Positions 11,641-23,536 are shown, counted from the stretch's first letter. The stretch is 64,000 bases of DNA from Clarkia xantiana subsp. parviflora (GCA_036873135.1 JAPTYO010000004.1:41945105-42009104), one strand, 5' to 3'. Numbers and translations are program-made. Notes: generated by a model not told the origin, from the sequence alone.

Positions 11641-13263
11641 TGCATCTAATATTGGTCTGCGCGTAGCATGTTCAAAATGTCATATGTGACGCGTTAAAAA
11701 AAGGAAGTATTTAAATATGGAAGGTCGCGAAGTTTCTAAAGATAGGACTTGCTTAAAATAAGACAGTGTATATGCATTAATTATTGTAAAATATTCAGAA
11801 AATATATTATGTGTAATTATGGTAAAATACATAAATATATATATGTATATTTTTGGAATATTAATGATGCATATTTTTCATATTATATTTTTCTAGTTTG
11901 GGGGTCCTAGTTTAGCTATAAATAGGGTCATTAACATGTAAAATAGGACAACAACATTAATATTACATCAGATCTCGGTACCCGTGCAAATTTCGTCTTC
12001 TTGTGCATGTTTTTTTTTTTGTCTGCTGCTGATTCCATTCTCTCGCCGGTGACCATCGTCCCGCTAGCGACCTAACCACAAACCACCGTCATCCGCCCTT
12101 GCGTCGCCCACTCCCGCAGTCACCACATCGCCTCGCCCCGTCCCGGAGTTTCCGTCTTCCATGCTCGTCGGAGCTGCCATCGCTGCCATCCATTCGCCGT
12201 TCCGTCCACCACGCCTCCAGCCTTCGTCCGACCGACCCCACCATCTCCTCAGCCCTCGTCGTCTGGCTCTCTCTCTCTCTCTCTCTCTCCCTCTCCCTCT
12301 CCCTCTCCCTCTCCCTCTCCCTCTCCCTCTCCCTCTCTCTCTCTCTCTCTCACTCTCTCTGTTTTATTTTCTTCTCACCGTAGTGAAACCTTTGCCAGAA
12401 CTGCAAGTCGGCCGGACCACCGTCCGTGACCGTCGGTGACCTCCCATCCACCTATGTCTGCCTCGCTCTAGAACCCGAAACCTTCTACTTCCGCTGCGAC
12501 CGTCAACACGACCAGACCACCGCACCAGACCTGCCGTCCTCAGTTACTGCTCAGACCACCGCCCTCGTCGTCGACCTTCCTCATCGCCGGCCCGTCCAGA
12601 CCGTCTGCCGCTGTCTCTCGCATCGTCCACCAGTGGCCATCCCTCCCGTCGTCTTCCATAGGTGACTTTAACCCCTTTGATGCAGGTAATCACCCTGTTT
12701 TCCTTATTTATTTATTCATTTATTTATTTATTATATTATTATTAGCATTATTATTATTATTATTATTAATATTAGTATTAGTAATAGTATTATTATTATC
12801 TTTATTATTATTATTATTGTTATTTGTGATTATATATTATTGTTATATTAGACGTAGTTTAACTTATCTAGCTCTAGTTAATTTAGACTAATTAAAATTT
12901 TATTAATCAAATTGTGTTTACGTGAACATGCTAAGTTATGTTTTGAGGTAAATATATTCGATAACACTATTAGGTTTTATTTTATTTTTAAAATTTGTTC
13001 ATAATAATATTACTTGATAATAAATCGGCAAATTAAGTGAATTGAGTACTGAAAGGGCGTAGTTAATTTTTTTTTTTTAATTCGTAATAGAACCCCCAAA
13101 CTTGAATTTCTGATCGTAGACTGATTTTATACCTAGGTGTTTAATTCACTATTCGCGTAGGTAATTTAGGATTCTAGTTAGCCTTAATTAACTAGTGGCG
13201 ACTCTTTTCAAAATCTGTGTTTTCGAAACGTAATTCGCCTTAGGTCAGATTTTAGGTCCGACA
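11641..13263 (+). repeat. 3' LTR of element G (1623 bp)
   Basis: Matches the 5' LTR from the GGTC(C/T)GCGCGTAGCA motif to the terminus GGTCCGACA, with a similar TATA region and GC-rich block. It is 142 bp longer than the 5' copy, mainly through a CT/CCCTCT microsatellite (about 12268-12355) and a longer ATT-rich tract (12705-12845). Divergence is visible throughout, so the insertion is not recent. Confidence 0.85.
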
Positions 13264-13351
13264 AGCGCAATCCTTTGTGCAGGTTTCGAGGAAAGGAGCG
13301 AAGGAAGAGCACGATTCCGGAACAAGGCTCGAAGACACCTACATAGGACGA
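13264..13351 (+). repeat. LTR fragment H (right part)
   Basis: Resumes H after element G with TCCTTTGTGCAGG, as in LTR B. The candidate terminus is AGGACGATCA at 13342-13351, comparable with AGGACGCAACA ending LTR B. No PBS follows. No matching TSD to the GAAAA before 4807 was found, so the exact end is uncertain. Confidence 0.5.
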
Positions 13352-13361
13352 TCATCGATGC

Positions 13362-13734
13362 ATGTGTTCCATCAGATACCTACGGATGAATGTAGTAATC
13401 TGTTTCCCAAATTATAGGAGTAGGTTCTTTGTTGATCTAAAAGCGTTAGTTGTGATATTTTCAACCTTGGACAAAGGGGTTGAAGGAGACTTCGACTGCA
13501 ACCACACAACATTACAACTTTGGTGTTTCCTTTGCATCCGCTTCGGTGGAAGAAAGACTGCTGAAGCTAAATATGTTTATGGTTGAGAATGATGGTCTTC
13601 TCTCCATGGATACTGGTGTAAAAGACGCTCGAGACCTTCAAAATGGAAGGTCAACATGGAGGAGAACATTTATCATATTGAAGAGGTATCCCCTTTCATG
13701 GTTATCTGACGATGATGGCGCTCACTTTCCATGA
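13362..13734 (+). pseudogene. Unidentified conserved coding remnant inside copia E
   Basis: Two overlapping frames (13362-13586 and 13480-13734) together give a protein with LWCF, RFG.RKTAEAKY, ENDGLLSMD and KRYPLSWLSDDDG. The inverted counterpart in F (20830-20444) reads LWCALHLRFGERNTAEPRY, YDGILRMD and KKFPLSWFADENG. Conservation at protein level between two decayed copies suggests a once-coding segment. It does not resemble copia gag, protease or integrase that I know. A captured host-gene fragment or a lineage-specific ORF are both possible. Confidence 0.45.
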
Positions 13735-14905
13735 GTCTATTCAAGTGCAGTAACCAAGGAAAAATGGAAACCAACTTCATCAATCACCACAGGACATTGA
13801 TGGATGTCAACCATGATTTCCATATTTAATGGAGAGAACCACACCATAAAGGTCCTATACGAATATTCGATGGGACAAACACCGTAGATAAAGTGCGTCT
13901 CTAGTACGCATCGTATGTCATGTATATAAAGCTGAAAATGTTTTATTTAGACACAGATCATCTGATGTGATTCACTTGTGAATTTTTTCAGATATGGTGT
14001 TCGACATGACTCAGAGTTCTCGACAATCTGTGCGATGAGTATGGATCGAAAACGCGACCCTCAGATTAATAACCTCATCATTGTCGTTTCATATTTAATC
14101 TTTCATTTGAATTGATGATTTTGGTTATTTGAGATTCGGAATTATTGACTAAAGTAATTGTTATTTGATTCGAAGTACAATTTACTTATCTATAATCGGC
14201 CCGGTCAAAGGGAACGACCCGAAACGAAAATACAAACATACGGTTTAAGAACCAAAATTTCAACCAGGACAAGAGGCCGAATAAATGAAACGATTACACA
14301 TACTCCAATTCATTGTAACCCCGTCGATTGCATAACTAAAATGAACAATTTAGTTATAAATTATTGCTAGTACTCCATTAAAATTAATAAATCGTAATGA
14401 TGAACATGTGCGGAACCAATTAAATTTAATTAAATCGTGCGTCATGCGCAAGTTCCTCGATAGATGGGACACATCGATTCAAAGTAAAAATTTAATACGA
14501 AGTGTTTATGATTTAATGCTTAATACAATACATTTAACACCCATTTCGGCTTTACTCATTGATTTCTTATAAATCGAGAAGAAGTATGCTTTTAAAAAGC
14601 TACCACGATCTTGTAAAGAATCAATTAATGCAAAAGGTTAAAACCCTAATGCACAATTCAAAGGTGGACGAAACCTCTAAAAATGAGTATGCAATAAAAA
14701 AGGATATTGTCTGTCAAACGAATATCCTATTATTCGGCTCTAACGATAAGATTGACGGAGAAATTCTATCAATCACACACTTCAAGGACATGGTTTGAAA
14801 CATGGTGTCGAAAATTCAACTTCCGATCTCCTTCCAGGATGATATGATGTTGACTTCCACTCATGTCGTACCTTCTTCCTACAAAATCGGTTAACACAAC
14901 ACCAT
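13735..14905 (+). other. Copia E interior without recognisable gene
   Basis: AT-rich, broken in all frames, but alignable in pieces with the inverted DNA of F at about 19500-20350, for example TGGTGTTCGACATG at 13993. No copia gag or integrase core can be identified here. Confidence 0.4.
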
Positions 14906-15725
14906 GAGAGATATTTTCTGGTAATGAGACGGATCTTACCAAAATGCGACCCTCAGGTTGCGTGCAAACATATATTGTACCGACAGCTGTTAAGGCAAAG
15001 TTGGAACCTAAAGTTGAAAAGTATCTTTATAAGGTACTCTGAATACTCTATGGCATACATGTTTGTAGTAGCTCAAAAGATTAGTGGCGTGGTCGAACAT
15101 GAGACGTCACATTCCTTGATGACAAATTCCTAAGCTTTATAACATCAACATAAATGAAGTCTTGATTGAACTAGAGCAGAATGATGATGATCAGGTCCCA
15201 CTTACTTCAAGTGGGAGATTTGAGGCAGCAACACAAGTGGATGATATGGTAAATAAGAATGGAGACATTTTCATAATATATCCAGTGGGAGGAGTTAAAC
15301 CAACCACACAGATCACTGTTACTGCAGGTGCGAATCAAGTCGAACCTGATAATCATGTTGCTGAACCGTTGGATGAAAATCCTATAATTCCTCAACTACC
15401 AACTGGTGACAGTGGGAATGGAACTACCAACTTGGTTCCTTGTCCTAGTAACCACGAAATTCATCTCGGAGGTAGAATCCTGAGACCAAGAGGTCGTCCA
15501 AGAAAAAGGTGTTGGTGAAGGTTCAAGTAATGCTCTTATTCCCAGTGGGAGTGTTGTTCCAATCAGGAGCATTATTCCTAGTGAGAGCGTTGTTCCATTC
15601 CAATATGGGACTAATGAGCCTAGACGTAGTCATAGGCATCGAACTTCTCCCAAGAAGTATCCCATCGAAAATGGTGAGTTATTCACTCTTACTTCGGTTG
15701 ATGAACCGGTAACGGTTAAACGAGC
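14906..15725 (+). pseudogene. Copia E integrase C-terminus and IN-RT linker, decayed
   Basis: Frames here give YSEYSMAYMFVVAQ and VVEHET, the usual tail of copia integrase, then an acidic linker (IELEQNDDDQVPLTSSGRFE, 15162-15240) ending in the basic GRILRPRGRPRK segment (about 15470-15510). Frame changes near 15120 and 15500 break continuity. The same linker is found on the minus strand of F (19320-18772), which supports the assignment. Related plant copia polyproteins carry a Pro/Arg-rich linker before RVT_2. Confidence 0.7.
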
Positions 15726-16935
15726 TTTGGAAGGACCTCAAGCGAAGGAATGGAGGAAAACAATGGAGGAAGAGATCGCCTCTATGAAATCCAATTCGGT
15801 ATGGTCCTTAGTTGCCCCTATGGCTAACTGCAGAGCCATAGGGGCAAAGTGGGTTTTGAAATTGAAACTCACTGCTGATGGAAATGTCGAGCGGTACAAA
15901 GCTCGACTTGTTGCGAATGGATATACCCAACTTCACGGAGTGGACTTTGATGAGACAAACTCACCGACTGTGCGTTACACCACATTCCGGGCCATTTTGG
16001 CCTTGGTCGCATGCCTTGATTTAGAGCTGCACCAAATAGATGTTAAGACTGCATTCCTCCACGGAAACCTAGAGGAATAGATATATATGGAGCATCCAGA
16101 GGGTTTCATAATCCCTTGAAACCAACGTAAAGTTTGTAAACTCCAAAGATCGATCTATGGTTTTAAACAATCGTCTCGACAATAGTACCGCAGGTTCCAT
16201 GAGGAACTAGTTGGAAACGGATTCGTGAATCTCCACGAGGATCCATGCATGTACACTAAGACCTCTGAGTCGAAGTATGTTATATTGATATTATATGTGG
16301 ATGACATACTACCTGCCACGAATGATGTGATGATGTGGGCTTGGTAGCACGATTCCAATAAGACTCTAGCTATCAACATTTAAAGGTCGTAAAACGAATT
16401 ATTCAATACCTAAAAGGTACTGCCGACTATGGACTGTACTATGAGGGTGAAAATTAGAATTGACTGGGTTCAGTAACGCCAACCACAGTGGCGATCCGGA
16501 TGATCGTAAGTCTACCTCAGGAGGAGTATTTCTCCATGCTAATGCGGTCATTTCATGTATGAGCAGGAAGCAATCATGTGTCGCGTTGTCTACGATGGAA
16601 TCTGAATTCGTAGCCCTCTCTAAGAATGCACAAGAAGAAGTTTGGTTTAAAAGGCTCTTAATTGCATAGGTTGACGTCGAGGACGGAAGTCCTGTGAAGG
16701 TATACTGTGACAGTCAAGCAGCGAATGCAGCAGTTAGGAATCCTAAGTACCATAGTAGGACGAAACACATTGTTGTAAAATATAATTATGCTAAATTTAT
16801 GGTCGAAGACAACTAGATCACATTAGAAAACTTTCCCTCTGAGAGTATGGTGGTAGACCCATTGACAAAACCTTTACGCAGGGATGTTTTCGAAAAGCAC
16901 GTCAAAATTCTTGGACTGCGTAGGGTTAAAGAGGC
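15726..16935 (+). pseudogene. Copia E reverse transcriptase and RNase H, decayed
   Basis: The first part (15727-16080) reads EWRKTMEEEI, WVLKLKL, GVDFDETNSP and QIDVKTAFLHGNLEE, the N-terminal half of RVT_2. A stop (16078) follows, then the YVDDIL catalytic motif at about 16290 in another stretch, a deletion, and RNase H with KSTSGGVF, ALSTMESEF (about 16510-16620), YCDSQAA and RTKHI (about 16700-16770), ending near 16935. Stops at 16668 and 16815 and a gap between YVDD and RNase H make it non-functional. Family: Ty1/copia pol. Confidence 0.88.
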
Positions 16936-18035
16936 TTGTACGTTTTGAGATTTAAAGTAATATTTGAATAAAAGGAATTGCAATTTGAGTTTATGATCTT
17001 ACGATGTCATGATGTTTGAATTACATCCGATTTTACGGTCTATAAACTAGTCGTAGGATGGGCAATCCTCCCAAATAAAACATGTCGAATGTGGGCCAAG
17101 CCTCATCACACAGGCTCGGTTGCTTGGCTAAGAGGGGGGACCTCTACCATGTCAAGACTAGCTAAGAACCATGGTAATTTCGAAATATAAACCTGGTTAA
17201 GCAAAACGATCATTTGGTTTGTGGTAACAAGACATAATCTTAGTTTTGCATATCGTCGTGACGAACTTCGTTCGTCAACAACTACATCTAGGCCAGATGA
17301 AAAATCTGCGATAACATATGACATTTCCCAATCCTCAAAACACGTAAGTTCATGTTATTCTATCAACGCGCACTTCATACTGCGCGTGCCATGATCGACC
17401 ACGGGGTCAGCTCGGTTGTGCTAGGTAGAATCTACGAGATTCGGACGAGCGAAACCTTCTTCACCTTGAGCATGTGCTGATTCCGGATGCTTTATGAAAA
17501 AGCATCTAAAGTATCCTTACAGACTCAGAACTCATATCTAAGGTTAAGCTCAATGTTCGCTTCCTGGCGTACGAATGAAGTGCTGAACAATAAGCCCCAG
17601 TGACCACGTCTTTGAAATTCGGTTGAGTTTGACTAAGGGTATGAGTGATAGGGATGCTCATGTACACCTGTAATTTTCTGACTCTTGTATTCACTAGGTG
17701 GCCACCAGCCTGATATTATTTGAAGGTTGTGAATACTTGTACGGATGCCTTGGAGAAATGTTCCTATGTGGAAACTAGGCGATTGGAGAATGACAGTTGA
17801 CCAAGGATACAGCGCGGCACAGTATTCTTACAGGTTGATTAAAGATAGGGAATCAACGTTCCGCGGGCGCTACAACACTCCTAACATATGACTAGCACGA
17901 TGCCTGTCGTGTCCTTCGGTCGCACGGAAAACCTCGTATGAACTATTCTTAAGCAGGGCTGGATCAAAAAACAAATGTTGATGTGTTGGTCGACAACATA
18001 TTAACAGACACCTTCCCATTCCGGCGAGTGGGAGC
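16936..18035 (+). other. Copia E 3' non-coding region and polypurine tract
   Basis: About 1.1 kb between RNase H and LTR with no gene. It ends in GGCGAGTGGGAGC directly before the LTR start TGTTGG, a plausible polypurine tract (18022-18035). Confidence 0.55.
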
Positions 18036-18630
18036 TGTTGGCATTTGGATATTGGGCCACCATAATAGGAGCCCATTAATATGAGACTGTTACCTAAGTC
18101 AATTGGGTAATGTCACATTAGGGATTTTGGGCTAGGCCTAAAATCCTATTGAACAGGAGAGGCCCAAAATTGGGCCTCCCTTTCTCTATGTGGCCGGCCG
18201 AAAGTAAGAAGAGTGGTGAGATGGGTTTTGCCCACCTTCTCTTATAAAGAGGGAGTGTCATGAAATAATTCAGGTTAAATCACTTTCTTCCTTTGTGGTG
18301 AGCCAAAAAAAAATCTCTCACCCCTAACACTCTAAGTTTCGGTCGAACCCTTCCATTACCCTAGTAGGTGCCAAATTGCTTCAAGCAATTACTTCAGAGA
18401 TCCATCCTTGGTAAAGAATCGATAAGAGGCTTTGCTATGGAGACCAATCCGCGTAGGTATTCCATAACCAAAATCCATACGGGAATTGTTCGGCGGATTG
18501 AGAACTTCCCTAGAAGATCTTGGGTCTAGGGAAAGCATTGCAGGTATGTGCCCTTTATTCCGCTGCGTAATTCGTTTACATAGCATGTACCTTGTTTGTT
18601 TATGTAGTATTAATCCCATGTAATCCTACA
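18036..18630 (+). repeat. 3' LTR of copia E
   Basis: 595 bp, TGTTGGCATTTGG ... ATCCTACA. It aligns with the inverted LTR of F (22952-23536): shared GGGATTTTGGGC/TAGGCCTA, GGCCCAAAATTGGGCC, GGCCGGCC, and AAATTGCTTCAAGCAATT words. A TATAAAG box is at about 18243. The next base (18631) is already F sequence. Confidence 0.8.
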
Positions 18631-18639
18631 ATTTCAACG

Positions 18640-19460
18640 CTTGTTTGACCGTTACCGGTTCATCAACCGAAGTCAGAGTGAACAATTCACCCTTCTCGAT
18701 GGGACACTACTTAGGAGAATTTTAGTGCCTTTGACGACGTCTACGTTCAATATTCCCATCTTGAATTTGAACTACGCTCCCACTAGGAACAATGTTCCCA
18801 CTCGGAACATCACTCCCACTGGGAACAAGGGCGTTGCTTGAACCTTCACCTTCAACTTTTCTTGGACGACCTCTTGGTCTCGGGATTCTACCTCTGATAT
18901 GAATTCCAAGGTTACTAGGACCAGGAACCAAGTCAATTGTCCCACTCCCACTGTTTCCAACTTTCCAACAGGTAGTTGAGGTATTATAGAATTCTCATCT
19001 TGCGGTTCAGCAACGTTATGATCAGGTTCCACTTGAGTCGCACCTGCAGCAACAATGATATGCGTGGTTGGATATACACCTCCCACTGGATTTATTATGA
19101 AAATGTCTCCATTCTCATTTACCATGTCATTCCCTAGTGTTTTCGCCTCAAATCTCCCACTCGGAGTAAGTGGGACCAAAACATCATTATCATGTTCTAG
19201 TTCAATTAAGACTTCATTCGTTTTGATTTTACCAAGCGTTGGAAATTCGTCATCAAGGAACATAACGCCTCTGGACTCATGTTCGACCACGCCACCATTC
19301 TCCTGAGCCTCCACAAACACGTATCCATTAGAGTTGCCGGAGTATCTTATAGAGATACTTTTCTAGGTCCCAACTTGCCGAATCGGCTGTTGTTCTGATG
19401 CGTGTATGTTGCGCAACCCCGTAGCTTGGTAAGATCCATCTTTTTACATGTCCACAACTC
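18640..19460 (-). pseudogene. Copia F integrase C-terminus and linker, decayed
   Basis: The minus-strand frame 19320-18772 reads FVEAQENGGVVEHES, FLDDEFPTLG, LIELEHDNDVLVPLTPSG and then PVGGVYPTTH, closely matching the linker of E (15162-15520). Upstream to 19460 the integrase tail continues with broken frames. The RT start (PIEKGEL...DEPVTVKQAL in shifted frames) is reached at 18640 before the E junction. Non-functional. Confidence 0.72.
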
Positions 19461-20443
19461 ATATGGTGTCGTGTCCACCGATTTTATTTGAACAAGGTTC
19501 ACTACATGAGTAGCAGTCAACTACTCATCATCCTAGAAGGAGATCGGAAGTTGAGGTCGCGACATCATGGTTCCGACAATGTCCTTGAAGTGTATGATTA
19601 TGATGCTCCGCCAATCTGATTCATAAGAGGCGTATTAGGGATCGTCGTTTAACCGAAAATTCATTCCATTGCAAACTCATACTCCTACATTTTGTCCACC
19701 TCTGTTCGTGCATTAAGTTCTCACCCTTTGCTCGTTCACAATTTTCTATGAGAAGTTGTATGAGTCTAAAACTCGAAATTGGTATATGTGCTATGAAAAT
19801 TTATTTTCGAGCATTAAATCAAACACTTTACATTAAACTTTTACTTCGAAACGATGTGTCCTGTCTATCGAAGGAACTGCATGGCGCGTGCGACACCAGC
19901 TTTTATCTGTGGTGCAATCGTTTCGTTTCCAAAATTTAAATTTAATCGGTTCCGCACATGTTCGTCATTACGATTAAATAATTTTGATGGAATACTAACA
20001 AATAAGGAATTTAAATTTATTCTAAGCACGCGATCGATGGAGAATTGATGAATTGGCATATGTGTTTTTTTTTTTGGCTAGTTGACATTGTCGGAAAAAA
20101 AAAATCGGTATTATTCTTAATTATCGGATTTGAAACGAACCCTTTGATCGGGTCGATAAATTGACAAGTGAATTGAATTGACTTCAATAACAATCACTTT
20201 ATTCAATTTTCCACCAAATATTGATTACCAAAATTATTAGCACAACGAAAGTTAGAGTGACATGAACAAATGATCTTATATAGCATTAACAATGAGAAAT
20301 TGTTTATCTAGAATCTTCAAGCCATGTCGAACACCACACTTGAAAAAATTCACAAGTGAATTACAACAGAGGATTTGTGTTGTATAAAATGTTTTACAGA
20401 TTTATATACATGGCAAACGAGGCGTACCTGAGACGCGCCTTCA
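19461..20443 (-). other. Copia F interior, no gene seen
   Basis: AT-rich, aligns in pieces with E 13750-14900 in inverted orientation. All frames are short. Confidence 0.4.
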
Positions 20444-20830
20444 TCAACAGTGTCTTGACCCACCAGATTTTCGTTTTAACATTCTACCGCTCGATTCTAG
20501 CAGTTTGCGCATATGAGCAAAGTCGTCCTCCAACTCATAAGTTTCCTTAGTTTTTTCACCTTTAAATAGTCTCATAATCATCTTGATCAATCTGATTAGA
20601 CGTTTGAGTCCATTTTCATCGGCGAACCACGACAAAGGAAACTTTTTCATGATAGGATAAATCATTTTCCACGCATCCCTTTCACTATCAATGACATGAT
20701 TTGTCATTATGACGACATCCATGCGTAGAATACCATCATACTCCAAAATGAGGTATCTAGGTTCAGCTGTATTTCTTTCACCGAAGCGAAGGTGCAAAGC
20801 ACACCAAAGGTGTAATGCACTGACATTCAT
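20444..20830 (-). pseudogene. Unidentified conserved reading frame inside copia F
   Basis: A 128-codon frame, best-preserved copy of the segment also found in E (13362-13734). Shared words are LW....LRFG.R.TAE..Y, DG.L.MD and FPLSWF.D..G. The C-terminal part is Lys/Arg-rich (LIRLIKMIMRLF, then MLKRKSGG). No membrane segment or signal peptide. Function unknown. It lies between the LTR and the integrase region, where copia gag would be expected, yet it does not look like gag. Confidence 0.45.
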
Positions 20831-20959
20831 GAACTGTTCATCAATTTATGTTGTCAAGGTCGAAAAGATAAACCCCGCTACTTTATGATCCTTGCTAGTC
20901 CTTTCGTCGTCCAGGAAGCGCGGACTACCATATTCATCCGTTATCATCCTGCTCTATTT

Positions 20960-22934
20960 GGATTCAAAAATACTCAACCTCAACCGCATAGAGGATTTTC
21001 CACACATATTTTTTTTTTCATTCATCATACCTCATTTTATCAAGATCGCACGGAACATAGAATTGAAATTTATCAGCCATCTAAGTTCACACATTGACAA
21101 TCACGTGACAATCAGGGAGACAATAACATTTTGGAAAAAGAATTGCATACATCGGATATCATTGAGATAGAATGCGACAAGTAATAATTACTCAGACATC
21201 TAACCAACCCGACCACCAGTAAACCAATGGAAGGAGGCCGTGAGAGAGTTCACATTACTGACGTCTTCTTTCTAATAGATCAGTCTTTTAAAAACGGTTT
21301 AATCGCTCTCACGGGAACGAGGAATTTTAACATACACCCAATCTTGGCTTTCCCAAGGCATTTTTTAAAATGTTTCGAGGATTTCATGCAAGCATACACA
21401 ATTCTACTACACAAGTAAATTATCATACGCAGCCACATCCAAGAAACAAGCCAATCATTATGCATACGCGTCATGCGTCTAATGTTCCGAGGAAATCATG
21501 CTAGCATATATAATTCTACTACTCGAGTAAATTATCACCTGCGGCTACATCCTCCACATTTATGCATACGCGTCATGCATGATCACTCCATAACAAACAT
21601 GCATATTTGGCGACTGGTTTTCGAATTTAAACATTTGGGGCTGACTTGCAATTCATGCTAATAATCAATCATGCGAACTTCTAGACATGGATTCTAAGCA
21701 ATAACAACCATCACAACATGTCTATCCTAGTGCGCAACTCATTAATTGAAATCCAGGGCTCAGCCCACAACATGCAATATCCAGCTAGCTTGACTTAGTC
21801 AAGACGCTATTCTAATCATGCAATTAAGCCCACTAAATGCCTCAGTCCCAAAATCATGCATATCCGAGATCCATCTCCATAATCGTAACTAGGCATCAGG
21901 TTTGATTAAAACGTGAGAATTTCAAACCAATTAGCGTTGTGTAAGTATTTTTTTTTTTTAAATTTCAAAGACATTTGATCCGACCAAAACGGTCTGGTTC
22001 ACGTCAATTCTGTCCAATCGGTCTGGTCGGTAAAATAGGATTTCGATTCGGTTCTTCACACAAACCAAGTCGGTTTGGTTCGACCCATTAGTTACCCGGT
22101 CCGACCCGGCCTGGCTGGTTCGGACCGATTGAGAACATCCGGATTGGTAGACTCGCTCTGGTTGGACCCGTGTAACCCGACCCAGTTCAGTTCGGTTGAC
22201 CCGGTTCGGCCGGATCGGGTTCCCATGGTCTTTCGGGTAAGTTGACCCGACTCGGATGTGCAAAATTGGACCGACCCAGTACCCTATAGGGTTCGGCCGA
22301 AATACTAACTTGTGGTCTAAGTAGGATTTTAAAATCCACAAACTTAACTTAGCCACCTAGTAATATTAATTATAGATATAATTTCCAATATTTTCACAAT
22401 ATATATATATATAAATTTCGGCTCCTATTGATATATATATATTGTCTAGATTCTATATTTAGGGATATAAAACTATCAACAATATATTCTCTCAATCTTT
22501 AGGCAACTAATATCTATCAATAATATCTAACTTCCCTAATATTGTATAAGAATATATTGATAGTAATTATCACAATTATCATGTGAATCTAGCCCTAATT
22601 GTGGCGTAATTCATCTAGCAAATTTCGGCCAAAACAATTTTAATTTTAAAATTTGCTAGGGTTCGGCCGAAACTTGATAACTTGGGGCCTAAGAAATTAA
22701 AATTCTACTTTGTAATTGCTATGTGGTTCGGCCGAAACCTTAGATTAGGGCTAGTGGTCAAATTTCAAGATCAATTTTTACTAAGATCAATAATCCAATG
22801 TTAATTTTGATAAAGGTCACGTTTTTCTTGAAAATCATGACCAACGGTTTTACCAAAAACACTCAGTTTCATGAATATTAGTTTTATCAAAAACTTCATG
22901 AACACCAATTTTATCAAAATCAAGAACTCCCTAA
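20960..22934 (-). other. Copia F 5' interior, non-coding
   Basis: About 2 kb without a credible gene. It includes repetitive CCGGTC/GGTTCGG-rich DNA at 21975-22290 and AT-rich DNA after that with several TTCGGCCGAAA palindromes (22625, 22670, 22728), which recur in the LTR of F. Confidence 0.4.
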
Positions 22935-22950
22935 CCTGGCTCTGATACCA
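22935..22950 (-). other. Primer binding site of copia F (initiator Met tRNA type)
   Basis: The minus strand reads TGGTATCAGAGCCAGG one base inside the LTR. TGGTATCAGAGC is the standard copia PBS complementary to the 3' end of initiator Met tRNA. Confidence 0.9.
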
Positions 22951-22951
22951 C

Positions 22952-23536
22952 TGTTGGATATATGGGATAATTACTATGGACAAAAACACGTGTACATGCC
23001 AGGTAAACTAATTACACAGCGGAATAGAGACACATAACAGTTCTTGCTTTCCGTAGACCCAAGATCTTGAGGTGAGTTCGCGGTCCGCCGGACGGATCTT
23101 GTATGGATTCTTGTTAAGTAATCACCTACACGGAATGGTCTCCACAGTAAAGCCGCTTGTCGATTCCTCACAGATATGGATCTCTGGGGTAATTGCTCAA
23201 AGCAATTTGGCACCTCCTAGACTATAGGTTCGGCCGAAACTTGGCTTTTAGGGAGGGATTTTTTTGTCTCAACACAAAATAGGTAAAGTGATTAATCCTG
23301 AATAAATCCCTAACACTCCCTATTCATAAGAGTAGTTGGGAAAAACCCACCTCACCACTCTTAATAGTTTCGGCCGGCCTATTGTGTAAAGGGGAGGCCC
23401 AATTTTGGGCCTCTCATGTCAATTGGGATTTTAGGCCTAGCCTCAAATACCTAATGTGACATTACTAAGTTACTTAGGTTTTTGGTTAGTATTAAAAGGG
23501 CTCCTATTACGGCGGCCCATACTCCAAATCCCAACA
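22952..23536 (-). repeat. 5' LTR of copia F
   Basis: 585 bp, on the minus strand TGTTGGGATTTGG ... ATATCCAACA, adjacent to the PBS. Similar to the LTR of E (18036-18630). It contains the palindromic GGCCGGCC and TTCGGCCGAAA words and a CTCTTATGAATAG TATA-like region near 23325. Confidence 0.85.

Larger units (their letters stand above)
5342..13263 (+). mobile_element. Element G: large non-coding LTR retrotransposon (LARD/Ogre-like)
   Basis: Two direct repeats of about 1.5 kb (5342-6822 and 11641-13263) bound a 4.8 kb interior. A PBS follows the left LTR and a purine tract precedes the right one. Flanks GGCGC and AGCGC form a 4/5 target-site duplication, and joining them restores LTR H. The interior encodes no gag, protease, integrase or RT I can detect; it is dominated by tandem-repeat arrays (separate entries). 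Such arrays beside the 3' LTR are known from Tat/Ogre-lineage elements, and the PBS type is consistent with that lineage. Mobility would need proteins supplied in trans. Confidence 0.85.
13352..18630 (+). mobile_element. Copia element E, 5'-truncated and decayed
   Basis: Holds, left to right: an unidentified conserved frame (13362-13734), integrase tail and linker, RVT_2 reverse transcriptase, RNase H, a 1.1 kb non-coding tail, a purine tract and a 595-bp 3' LTR. No 5' LTR or PBS is present; the left end abuts LTR H. Its interior from about 13360 to 15740 matches element F in inverted orientation. The right end abuts F exactly where F homology is interrupted, so E inserted into F. Confidence 0.8.
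18631..23536 (-). mobile_element. Copia element F, 3'-truncated, inverted relative to E
   Basis: On the minus strand it runs from an intact 5' LTR (23536-22952) through an initiator-Met-type PBS to decayed internal sequence and stops at the first codons of RT (18631). RT, RNase H and 3' LTR are missing. The break coincides with the end of E's LTR. The right LTR lies directly against GGGCCCACATGG of LTR C, so F had inserted into C's 3' LTR; the other half of that LTR is also missing, pointing to a large deletion to the left. Confidence 0.78.

Noticed and set aside
12268..12360. Leu/Ser-rich repeated ORFs
   Set aside because: They are a CT/CCCTCT microsatellite in the G LTR.
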